A stretch of DNA of 64,000 nt from Pseudomonas sp. HMWF032 (GTDB taxonomy: Bacteria > Pseudomonadota > Gammaproteobacteria > Pseudomonadales > Pseudomonadaceae). Below are positions 1 to 7,046 of this stretch, piece by piece. Every line of letters begins with the position of its first letter. The first letter of the stretch is position 1. The notes beneath the pieces were generated by a model. The model worked only from the letters and a program-made list of their open reading frames with translations, ran no database searches and had not been told where the DNA came from. The stretch lies in assembly GCF_003060885.1 (NCBI RefSeq), contig NZ_QAIG01000012.1, positions 245,885 to 309,884 of the forward strand, written 5' to 3'. A program made the translations under genes and the position numbers.

Positions 1-2
1 TT

Positions 3-938
3 CTGCCAGACTGGGCGCCCTGGGCGCCCTTGCAGCCGTTGCCGCTGGATTGGGCCCAGGCGGCCGGGATTGAGTTGGCGGTGTTGCGTCTGGACCTGCT
101 GGACCCGCTGATCAGCGGTAACAAGTGGTTCAAGCTCTCCCAGCACTTGGCCGCCGCCCAGAATGGCAGGGCTGCGGGTGTCATCAGCCTGGGTGGTGCC
201 CATTCCAATCATCTTCATGCATTGGCTGCCGCCGGTAAGCGCTTTGCCTTTCAGACGGTCGGGCTGCTGCGCGGCCATCCGCAGCAAACGCCAACGGTCA
301 GTGATCTACAGGCATTTGGTATGCAGTTGCATTGGTTGGGCTATGCCGGTTATCGAGCTCGGCATGCCGCCGATTTCTGGTTGCCCTGGCAGGCGCACTA
401 TCCACATTTCTACGCGCTGCCGGAGGGTGGTGGTGGTCTGCCGGGCGCTTTGGGCTGCATGAGCCTGGTGCAGCAAGTGCGCGAGCAGTTGTCCGTATTG
501 GGGTGGGCGGACTATGACGCCTGGTGGTTGGCGGCCGGAACCGGCACCACCCTGGCTGGCTTGCTGCTGGGTGAATCGACCGAGCGTCCTGTGCATGGCG
601 CTCTGGCTGTGCCGGCCGATCACGGCGTCGAGCAGCAAGTACAGGCGATTCTGCAGGCGGCTGAGCGACCGGTAGGGCGCTATCACCTGCATGAGGCTTG
701 TCGGGGTGGCTTTGCGCAGGTGGATGACGCGTTGCTGGATTTCATGCAGGCGACTGAAACCGCCAGCCGTATTCCGCTGGAGCCGCTGTATACCGCTAAG
801 GCGTTAATGGCATTGCGCCAGCAGGTCGAGGCCGGTTACTTTGCTCGCGGCAGTCGCCTGGTGTTCGTCCATACCGGAGGCTTGCAAGGCCGTTTGGCAG
901 CGTTGGCGAAGCACACAGGCGTAACGCGGCTAAACTGA
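3..938 (+). CDS. PLP-dependent D-cysteine desulfhydrase / ACC deaminase family protein (5' end outside window)
   Basis: The reading frame is open to the left edge, so the true start lies upstream; a TTG at 30 is only the first possible start inside the window. The product matches fold-type II pyridoxal-phosphate enzymes annotated as 1-aminocyclopropane-1-carboxylate deaminase or D-cysteine desulfhydrase. Near the N-terminus is G-N-K-W-F-K-L, where the family's PLP-binding lysine sits, followed by S-L-G-G-A-H-S-N-H, the usual phosphate/substrate loop. The glycine-rich segment A-G-T-G-T-T-L-A-G in mid-protein fits cofactor phosphate binding. The family deaminates D-cysteine or related small amino acids to a keto acid and ammonia; which substrate is used here cannot be read from the sequence. 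It lies 27 bp before the next gene on the same strand and may be co-transcribed with it. Confidence 0.85.
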   Translation: MPDWAPWAPLQPLPLDWAQAAGIELAVLRLDLLDPLISGNKWFKLSQHLAAAQNGRAAGVISLGGAHSNHLHALAAAGKRFAFQTVGLLRGHPQQTPTVSDLQAFGMQLHWLGYAGYRARHAADFWLPWQAHYPHFYALPEGGGGLPGALGCMSLVQQVREQLSVLGWADYDAWWLAAGTGTTLAGLLLGESTERPVHGALAVPADHGVEQQVQAILQAAERPVGRYHLHEACRGGFAQVDDALLDFMQATETASRIPLEPLYTAKALMALRQQVEAGYFARGSRLVFVHTGGLQGRLAALAKHTGVTRLN

Positions 939-965
939 ATTCCACCAGCGGAGCCTGGATATTCC

Positions 966-2075
966 ATGAGCGAACCCCTCAATCCCGAACAGTTGCGTAG
1001 CCTGACGCCACTCAACGTGCTGTCCGAGCAGCAATGGCGCGAGCTGCGTTCACAGCTGGTGCCGCAGCCATTGCTGGCGGGGCAGTTGCTGTTTCGCTCG
1101 GGGGATCAGGCGCGCTTGACCTACTACCTGCTGGCGGGCGAGTTGCTGCTGCAGTCGGTTGATGGTCAGGAGCAGCGATTACAGGCTGGCAGTGAAGCCA
1201 GTTGCCACCCGTTGTCGCCAAGTTTGCCGCGTTTGCACGAGGCGCGTGCGATAACGGATGTCAGTGTGCTGGCATTGGATACTGCAACCCTCAACCGCCT
1301 GCTGACTTGGCGTCTGGCCTATCACGACCTGTTACTGGAGCTGGGGCAGAACCATGAAGAGGTCGAGTGGCTGGAGCGGATGCTGGAAAATCCATTGTTT
1401 GCCAAGGTGCCGCCCTCAAATGTGCGTGCGATGCTGGAGCGCCTGCAGCGCATCGAGTTACCGGTCGGCAGTACCGTGCTGCAAGAGGGGGATGTGGGCG
1501 ATAGCTGTTACTTCCTGAAAAATGGCCGTGCTGAGGTGATTCGCGGCGCAGGCAGCGCTCAGCAGGTGTTGGCTGAGCTGGAGATTGGTGCCTGCTTTGG
1601 TGAGGAGGCCTTGTTGGCCGACAGCCCGCGCAATGCCACGGTCACCATGCTGGACGATGGCGTGGTGCTGCGCCTGGATCGTCAGGACTTCTTCGCCCTA
1701 CTCAAGGCGCCGGTGGTCGATGAGGTGTCGTTGGGGGAGGCTTCGCGTTTGCTGGCGGCGGGGGCGCAATGGCTGGATGTGCGTCTGCAGGACGAATATG
1801 AGCGCGCCCATGCGCTGCAATCGTTGAACATGCCACTGCAGTTGCTGCGCCTGAAAGCCCGTTTGCTCGATAAGCGGCGCACCTACCTGTGCTACTGCGA
1901 CAGCGGTAAGCGCAGTAGCAGTGCCGTGTTTCTCCTTTCGCAACTGGGGTACAGCGCCTATGCCCTGCGCGATGGAGTGGATGCCCTGCCGGCGGTGCAG
2001 CGTGATGCCTTGCTGTGCGAGAGCGGCTCGGGTTATCTGGCGCGCTCGGGCGGGCGTACCGAACGCAGTCTCTGA
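966..2075 (+). CDS. Cyclic nucleotide-binding and rhodanese domain protein
   Basis: A 369-residue cytosolic protein with three parts. Residues about 15-110 look like a degenerate cyclic nucleotide-binding (CNB) fold. Residues about 135-240 are a good CNB domain, with P-V-G-S-T-V-L-Q-E-G-D and the phosphate-binding cassette F-G-E-E-A-L-L-A-D-S-P-R-N-A-T-V, including the arginine that contacts the cyclic phosphate. The C-terminal part is a rhodanese-like domain whose loop C-D-S-G-K-R-S places the candidate catalytic cysteine at C311. The domain order suggests sulfur transfer or sulfur sensing gated by cAMP or another cyclic nucleotide; that is inference. No DNA-binding helix-turn-helix is visible, so it is probably not a CRP-type regulator. 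ATG 966 follows a GGAG-like element. It converges with the DUF1853 gene, whose stop is 1 bp away. Confidence 0.85.
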   Translation: MSEPLNPEQLRSLTPLNVLSEQQWRELRSQLVPQPLLAGQLLFRSGDQARLTYYLLAGELLLQSVDGQEQRLQAGSEASCHPLSPSLPRLHEARAITDVSVLALDTATLNRLLTWRLAYHDLLLELGQNHEEVEWLERMLENPLFAKVPPSNVRAMLERLQRIELPVGSTVLQEGDVGDSCYFLKNGRAEVIRGAGSAQQVLAELEIGACFGEEALLADSPRNATVTMLDDGVVLRLDRQDFFALLKAPVVDEVSLGEASRLLAAGAQWLDVRLQDEYERAHALQSLNMPLQLLRLKARLLDKRRTYLCYCDSGKRSSSAVFLLSQLGYSAYALRDGVDALPAVQRDALLCESGSGYLARSGGRTERSL

Positions 2076-2076
2076 A

Positions 2077-3021
2077 CTAGCTGGCCGGCTGCGTCGGCCA
2101 GTGATCGTTGACCAAAAATACCCGCTCAGCTTCCTGCCAGCTGTGCTCTGAGCCCTCGACCAAACGTACAAGCAGCTGCGCATTGGCGTCTGCGGGCAGC
2201 GCCGTCAACCATTGCTTGAATTGCTCGCGCGACCACCGCTGTCCTTCTTCGATCTGTGCCGGTGCCAGCCAGGCGTGCCGTGCCAGCGGCTGCCAGTGGC
2301 CGTCGTGCTGTGCGGCAAAACGCGCCCAGTCGGCGCGATGCAACCAGCGTCCACGTAGATGCGCGGGGTTGCCGGTCAGGGGGGCAGCGTACGACTGCTG
2401 CCAGGGGGCGAACAGGTAACCGCCTAACCACAATGCGGCCTTGGGCGAGCGAATATTCAGTTCCGCCAGCCGCTGCTGGGCTTCGGGGCGGGCTGAAAGG
2501 GGCAACTGGTGCTGGCCCAAATGTGTCAGCTTGAGATCCAGGCGGTCGTGGCTGCCAGGGCCGAGCCAGTCGGCCAGGTTGCTGCCGCTGGCCTGTTGCT
2601 GGCCTAGGTACAGTTTGATCGCCAGCTCGAGGTGATGCACACCTTCCTCGTCACGCAGCAGCATATCCAACTCACCTAGGGTGTGACCCTGCTGGCGGAT
2701 GGGCAGGTTGGCGGCCAGCACTTCGATACCCGGTGCAGCATGCAGGGCAAACTGCCAGAGGCGCTCGTAGTAAAGCCCCAGGCGACGTACCGAGCTTTGG
2801 CTCAGCCATTGCTGCAGGGGCTGGCTGTCGGCATCCAGGCTTATTAACCAGTCAGCCAGCGCCTCCGGTTGCTGGCTCCAGGCGCTGGCCTTGAGAGGAT
2901 AACGCTGTGGCCAGGCGCTCTGCTCCAGCAGGGGCGGTGAAAGCAACGCCCAGGCCAGGTCACGCACGGCGGGCTGGCGCAATTGCGAGGGCAGGTCGGT
3001 GAGTGAGGGAAAGGGCGTCAT
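2077..3021 (-). CDS. DUF1853 family protein
   Basis: A 314-residue protein that matches the conserved gammaproteobacterial family DUF1853, of unknown function. Recognisable family traits are the run beginning at the N-terminus with L-R-Q-P-A-V-R-D-L-A-W and the block L-D-M-L-L-R-D-E, which in this family resembles a nuclease-like acidic core (D..D/E-x-K type: D-M-L followed by H-L-E-L-A-I-K); the nuclease comparison is inference. The frame is open further upstream to 3183, but that extension runs over the nadK promoter; the ATG at 3021 gives the expected N-terminus M-T-P-F-P-S-L. No signal peptide or membrane segment is present. It diverges from nadK, as I recall for other pseudomonads. Confidence 0.8.
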   Translation of the reverse strand: MTPFPSLTDLPSQLRQPAVRDLAWALLSPPLLEQSAWPQRYPLKASAWSQQPEALADWLISLDADSQPLQQWLSQSSVRRLGLYYERLWQFALHAAPGIEVLAANLPIRQQGHTLGELDMLLRDEEGVHHLELAIKLYLGQQQASGSNLADWLGPGSHDRLDLKLTHLGQHQLPLSARPEAQQRLAELNIRSPKAALWLGGYLFAPWQQSYAAPLTGNPAHLRGRWLHRADWARFAAQHDGHWQPLARHAWLAPAQIEEGQRWSREQFKQWLTALPADANAQLLVRLVEGSEHSWQEAERVFLVNDHWPTQPAS

Positions 3022-3118
3022 GTGGCGAGCATAGCGCAGAGCCGGACGGCGGTTTGCTGCTGCCATGGGCTTTCGCCCATAATCTGGCCCTCTAGATCCA
3101 GAGCCTGGCGGGAGCACC

Positions 3119-4006
3119 ATGGAGCAATTTCGTAATATCGGCATCATCGGTCGGCTGGGCAGCACCCAGGTTCTCGACACCATCCGCCGGCTGAAGAAAT
3201 TTCTGCTCGCTCGTCATCTGCACGTGATCCTTGAAGACACCATCGCTGAAGTGCTGCCGGGGCATGGTCTGCAGACGTCCTCGCGGAAGATTCTCGGGGA
3301 GGTCTGTGACCTGGTGATCGTCGTTGGCGGCGACGGCAGCATGCTGGGTGCTGCCCGCGCTCTGGCGCGACATAAGGTGCCGGTGTTGGGCATCAACCGA
3401 GGCAGCCTGGGCTTTCTTACCGATATTCGCCCCGATGAGTTGGAGGTGAAGGTTGCTCAGGTGCTGGAAGGGCATTACCTGACCGAAAACCGCTTTCTGC
3501 TGGAAGCCGAGGTGCGGCGCAGCGGCGAAGCCATCGGCCAGGGCGACGCCCTGAATGATGTGGTGCTGCACCCCGGCAAATCCACCAAGATGATCGAGTT
3601 CGAGCTGTATATCGACGGTCAGTTCGTCTGCAGCCAGAAGGCTGATGGCCTGATTATCGCCACGCCGACCGGGTCAACTGCCTATGCGCTATCGGCCGGT
3701 GGCCCGATCATGCACCCCAAACTGGACGCCATCGTCATCGTGCCGATGTACCCGCACACCCTGTCCAGCCGACCGATTGTGGTGGATGCCAACAGCGAGC
3801 TGAAAATCGTCGTCTCCAAGGACCTGCAAATTTATCCGCTGGTTTCCTGTGACGGGCAGAACCACTTCACCTGTGCGCCGGGAGACACCATCACGGTGGC
3901 CAAACGGCCGCAGAAACTGCGCCTGATTCACCCGCTGGACCACAACTACTATGAGGTCTGCCGCAACAAACTCGGTTGGGGCAGCCGGCTTGGAGGAGGG
4001 GATTGA
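3119..4006 (+). CDS. nadK: NAD kinase
   Basis: A 295-residue cytosolic enzyme that phosphorylates NAD+ (and possibly NADH) to NADP+ using ATP or polyphosphate, the only route to NADP. The diagnostic G-G-D-G-S motif lies at residues 70-74, with the catalytic aspartate D72. The second conserved block, T-P-T-G-S-T-A-Y-A-L-S-A-G-G-P, follows in the middle, and the C-terminal P-R/P-H-T-L-S-S-R-P-I-V block is present. Length is usual for the family. The ATG at 3119 follows a purine-rich stretch (gggag). Its stop codon overlaps the start of the metallophosphatase gene by one base (TGATG), so the two are translationally coupled, and the rhomboid gene continues the operon. Confidence 0.97.
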   Translation: MEQFRNIGIIGRLGSTQVLDTIRRLKKFLLARHLHVILEDTIAEVLPGHGLQTSSRKILGEVCDLVIVVGGDGSMLGAARALARHKVPVLGINRGSLGFLTDIRPDELEVKVAQVLEGHYLTENRFLLEAEVRRSGEAIGQGDALNDVVLHPGKSTKMIEFELYIDGQFVCSQKADGLIIATPTGSTAYALSAGGPIMHPKLDAIVIVPMYPHTLSSRPIVVDANSELKIVVSKDLQIYPLVSCDGQNHFTCAPGDTITVAKRPQKLRLIHPLDHNYYEVCRNKLGWGSRLGGGD

Positions 4007-4980
4007 TGCACCTCGATCCTGCTCGTGGTTATGACCTGATCGGTGATATTCACGGCTGCGCGAAAACTCTGGAACGCCTGCTGAGTACCTTGGGTTACCG
4101 GTTACAGGCCGGTGTTTGGCGGCATCCGCAGCGCATGGTGATCTTCCTCGGTGATCTGGTTGACCGTGGTCCGCGGATCCGCGAAACCCTGCATCTGGTG
4201 CGTGACATGGTCAGCGCCGGGCAGGCCCTGTGCATCATGGGTAACCACGAATTCAATGCCTTGGCTTGGAGCACGCCGGCGGCGCCGGGCAGTGGACGGC
4301 AGTTCGTTCGCGAACACAACCCGCGGCATGCGCGGTTGATCAAGGAAACCCTGGAGCAGTTCGACGCCTACCCGGCTGAGTGGCAGGCGTTTCTCGACTG
4401 GTTCTACGCGTTGCCGCTGTTTATTGATGCCGGACGGTTCCGGGTGGTCCACGCCTGTTGGGACGACAGCCTGATCGAGCCGCTGCGGGCGCAGTTTGCC
4501 GATGGCTGTATTGATGAAGAGTTCCTGCAGCAGGCGGCTGTATACGGCAGCTTTGCCAACACCGCGCTGGATCGCCTGCTGCGCGGCACCGACATGCGCC
4601 TGCCACACGGCATGACCCTGACCAGCGACGACGGTTTTACCCGCGCGCATTTCCGTACCAAATTCTGGGAAGAAGACCCGCAGACCTACGGCGATATCGT
4701 CTTTCAGCCCGATGCCTTGCCGGAACTGGCGGCGCAGATGCCGCTCAGTGAGATGCAGAAAACCGAACTGCTTAAATACGGTGCCGATCAGCCACTGTTG
4801 TTTGTTGGCCACTACTGGCGCAGCGGCAAGCCTGCACCGATTCGCAGCAACCTGGCCTGCCTGGATTACAGCGCCGTCTTGAACGGCAAACTGGTGGCCT
4901 ATCGGCTTGACCAGGAAGAGCGCCTGGAGGCCAGCAAGTTTGTCTGGGTCGATGTCGACAGTCCGGAGGCGCGGCCATGA
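4006..4980 (+). CDS. Calcineurin-like metallophosphatase
   Basis: A 324-residue soluble protein of the PPP-type metallophosphoesterase superfamily. It carries the three hallmark metal-binding motifs: G-D-I-H-G at residues 13-17, G-D-L-V-D-R-G at about 47, and G-N-H-E at about 77. A further conserved segment near residue 260, G-H-Y-W, provides the expected late histidine. The family hydrolyses phosphoesters such as phosphoprotein, diadenosine tetraphosphate or cyclic nucleotides; the substrate here is unknown. The start ATG 4006 overlaps the nadK stop and has a strong ribosome-binding site (ggaggagg at about 3992-3999) inside nadK. Its stop overlaps the rhomboid gene start (ATGA), so nadK, this gene and the rhomboid gene form one coupled operon. 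Confidence 0.88.
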   Translation: MHLDPARGYDLIGDIHGCAKTLERLLSTLGYRLQAGVWRHPQRMVIFLGDLVDRGPRIRETLHLVRDMVSAGQALCIMGNHEFNALAWSTPAAPGSGRQFVREHNPRHARLIKETLEQFDAYPAEWQAFLDWFYALPLFIDAGRFRVVHACWDDSLIEPLRAQFADGCIDEEFLQQAAVYGSFANTALDRLLRGTDMRLPHGMTLTSDDGFTRAHFRTKFWEEDPQTYGDIVFQPDALPELAAQMPLSEMQKTELLKYGADQPLLFVGHYWRSGKPAPIRSNLACLDYSAVLNGKLVAYRLDQEERLEASKFVWVDVDSPEARP

Positions 4981-5846
4981 GTGCTGTTGCGGCAATGCGT
5001 TTGCCTGAGGATGTCGATCTGACAGGTTTTATTACCTTGTTGCAACGCTTGCAGGTGCCGCACCGGGTTGCGGAAGAGGCAGGCGAGCAGGTGCTCTGGG
5101 TGCAGGGAGAGCCGTTGGCCGAGCAGGTGCGTGAGCTTTATGGGCGCTACCCACAGGGTGATGCCGAGGTATTGCTTGAGCCATCACCGGCTTCTGTGCA
5201 GGCCGCTCCGGGCTTTGTCCAACAGCTGAAAAGCAGTCCGTTGACTGCCATGATGCTGGCACTGACCTTCTTAGTCTTTGCTGTCACTGGTACAGGTGAG
5301 AATTACACGACAATTCGCTGGTTTAGCTTTGTCGATTTTCGCATTCAGGATGACCACATCTATCTTGCTTACCTGAATGAAACCCTGGCTAGCAGCCAAT
5401 GGTGGCGCTTACTGACACCGATGCTGATTCATTTCGGTATTCTTCATCTGGCCATGAACAGCCTCTGGTACTGGGAGCTGGGTCGGCGGATCGAGGCGCG
5501 TCAGGGTGCCATGATGCTTCTGGGGTTGACGCTGCTGTTTAGCCTTGCGGCCAATTTTGCCCAATACCTGCACGCTGGCCCCTCACTGTTTGGTGGTCTG
5601 TCCGGGGTGCTGTACGGCTTGCTTGGGCATTGCTGGATTTTCCAGCGCTTGGCGCCCACGCCGGCCTATCGGTTGCCGCCGGGCGTATTGGTGATGATGC
5701 TGGCCTGGCTGCTGATTTGCATGACCGGCATCTTCGAGTTGCTGCAATTCGGTGCAATTGCCAACGCGGCGCACGTCGGCGGTTTGCTGAGCGGGTGTCT
5801 GACCGGGCTGCTGGGAGGTCTTTGGGCGCGTCGGCGATACGCGTAG
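4977..5846 (+). CDS. Rhomboid family intramembrane serine protease (GlpG-type)
   Basis: A 289-residue inner-membrane protease. The first about 85 residues form a soluble cytoplasmic domain like that of GlpG; at least six hydrophobic segments follow. The catalytic dyad is visible: serine S209 in G-G-L-S-G-V-L-Y-G and histidine H266 in N-A-A-H-V-G-G-L. The oxyanion/gating motif H-F-G-I-L-H-L-A-M-N-S-L-W-Y-W-E-L-G, typical of GlpG, precedes them. Rhomboids cleave transmembrane helices of other membrane proteins; the substrate here is unknown. It overlaps the metallophosphatase by 4 bp (ATGA) and ends the nadK operon. Pseudomonas literature describes two rhomboid genes in some species; this one matches the GlpG-like type. 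Confidence 0.92.
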   Translation: MSAVAAMRLPEDVDLTGFITLLQRLQVPHRVAEEAGEQVLWVQGEPLAEQVRELYGRYPQGDAEVLLEPSPASVQAAPGFVQQLKSSPLTAMMLALTFLVFAVTGTGENYTTIRWFSFVDFRIQDDHIYLAYLNETLASSQWWRLLTPMLIHFGILHLAMNSLWYWELGRRIEARQGAMMLLGLTLLFSLAANFAQYLHAGPSLFGGLSGVLYGLLGHCWIFQRLAPTPAYRLPPGVLVMMLAWLLICMTGIFELLQFGAIANAAHVGGLLSGCLTGLLGGLWARRRYA

Positions 5847-5892
5847 TAGCGTGACAGGCTGGTAAACTGCCACTTTGCATTTGGAGGCGCGT

Positions 5893-6156
5893 ATGTCGTC
5901 CTTTCTCGAAGCGATTGAAAACATCACCCCTGAGATTTATCAGAACCTCAAACTGGCTGTGGAAATCGGTAAATGGCCGGATGGCCGCAAGCTGACCCAA
6001 GAACAGAAGGAACTGACCTTGCAGGCCTTGATCGCCTGGGAAATCCACAACCTACCGGAAGAAGAGCGCATTGGTTACATGGGCCCGCAGGAATGCAGTT
6101 CCAAGTCCGAGCCGATTCCCAATCTGTTGTTCAAGTCCTCGGATACCCTGCACTGA
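5893..6156 (+). CDS. DUF1315 (YeaC) family protein
   Basis: An 87-residue soluble protein matching the YeaC/DUF1315 family of unknown function. Characteristic are the N-terminal M-S-S-F-L-E-A-I-E-N-I-T-P-E-I-Y and the central G-K-W-P-D-G-x-x-L-T-x-E-Q. ATG 5893 has a clear ribosome-binding site (ggagg at 5883-5887); an in-frame upstream start at 5875 would include that site and is rejected. The stop overlaps the start of the DUF2797 gene by one base (TGATG), a strong sign of translational coupling and perhaps of shared function. Confidence 0.85.
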   Translation: MSSFLEAIENITPEIYQNLKLAVEIGKWPDGRKLTQEQKELTLQALIAWEIHNLPEEERIGYMGPQECSSKSEPIPNLLFKSSDTLH

Positions 6157-6992
6157 TGAGCGAGTTGGCCCGTGGTGCCCTGAGCAAAATGGCGGCGCAG
6201 CTGGATGCGCCGGTGCAATACAGCTTTCGTCTGGGTGATGACCTGCTGCCGGTAAACCCGCTGATCGGCAAGACCCTGCGCCTGGAATATTTGGGCGCAA
6301 TCCATTGCACGCATTGTGGACGCAAGACCAAGAGCAGCTTCAGTCAGGGCTATTGCTACCCCTGTATGCAGAAGCTGGCGCAGTGCGACGTCTGCATCAT
6401 GAGTCCGGAGCGTTGCCACTATGAGGCGGGCACCTGCCGCGAGCCGAGTTGGGGCGAGCAGTTCTGCATGACCGATCATGTGGTCTACCTGGCCAACTCC
6501 AGCGGCGTCAAAGTCGGCATCACCCGCGCCACGCAGATTCCCACGCGCTGGATCGACCAGGGCGCAATGCAAGCGCTGCCGATTTTGCGCGTCGCCACCC
6601 GTCAGCAGTCCGGCTTTGTTGAAGACTTGCTGCGCAGCCAGGTGGCGGACAAAACCAACTGGCGCGCGTTGCTCAAAGGCGATGCCGAACCGGTGGATTT
6701 GTACGCTGTGCGCGAGCAATTGTTTGCCACCTGCGCCAGTGGTCTCACCGAGCTGCAACAACGCTTTGGTCTTCAAGCCATTCAGCCGCTCAGTGATCAG
6801 CCGGTGGTGCAGATCAGTTATCCGATTGAGGCCTATCCGACCAAGATCACCAGCTTCAATCTGGACAAGAATCCGCTGGCCGAAGGTACCTTACTGGGCA
6901 TCAAGGGCCAGTACCTGATGTTCGACACCGGCGTGATTAATATCCGCAAATACACCGCTTACCAGCTGGCCGTCCACGAACTGGCCGCCTGA
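6156..6992 (+). CDS. DUF2797 family zinc-finger-like protein
   Basis: A 278-residue soluble protein of the DUF2797 family. Residues about 50-105 hold a dense set of cysteines in C-x2-C pairs (C-T-H-C, C-Y-P-C, C-D-V-C, with further single cysteines up to E-Q-F-C), most simply read as a zinc-binding module. Directly after it, H-V-V-Y-L-A-N-S-S-G-V-K-V-G-I-T-R resembles the core of a GIY-YIG fold, which suggests a nucleic-acid enzyme or an inactive relative; this is inference. The frame is open upstream to 5973 but the ATG at 6156, overlapping the DUF1315 stop, gives the family N-terminus. The gene lies between DUF1315 and pepN, as I recall for other pseudomonads. Confidence 0.82.
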   Translation: MSELARGALSKMAAQLDAPVQYSFRLGDDLLPVNPLIGKTLRLEYLGAIHCTHCGRKTKSSFSQGYCYPCMQKLAQCDVCIMSPERCHYEAGTCREPSWGEQFCMTDHVVYLANSSGVKVGITRATQIPTRWIDQGAMQALPILRVATRQQSGFVEDLLRSQVADKTNWRALLKGDAEPVDLYAVREQLFATCASGLTELQQRFGLQAIQPLSDQPVVQISYPIEAYPTKITSFNLDKNPLAEGTLLGIKGQYLMFDTGVINIRKYTAYQLAVHELAA

Positions 6993-7046
6993 GTTACTTA
7001 TTCGCGAACCCGGCGCCCGCGCGCCGCAGACAAAGGGCCACAAGCC

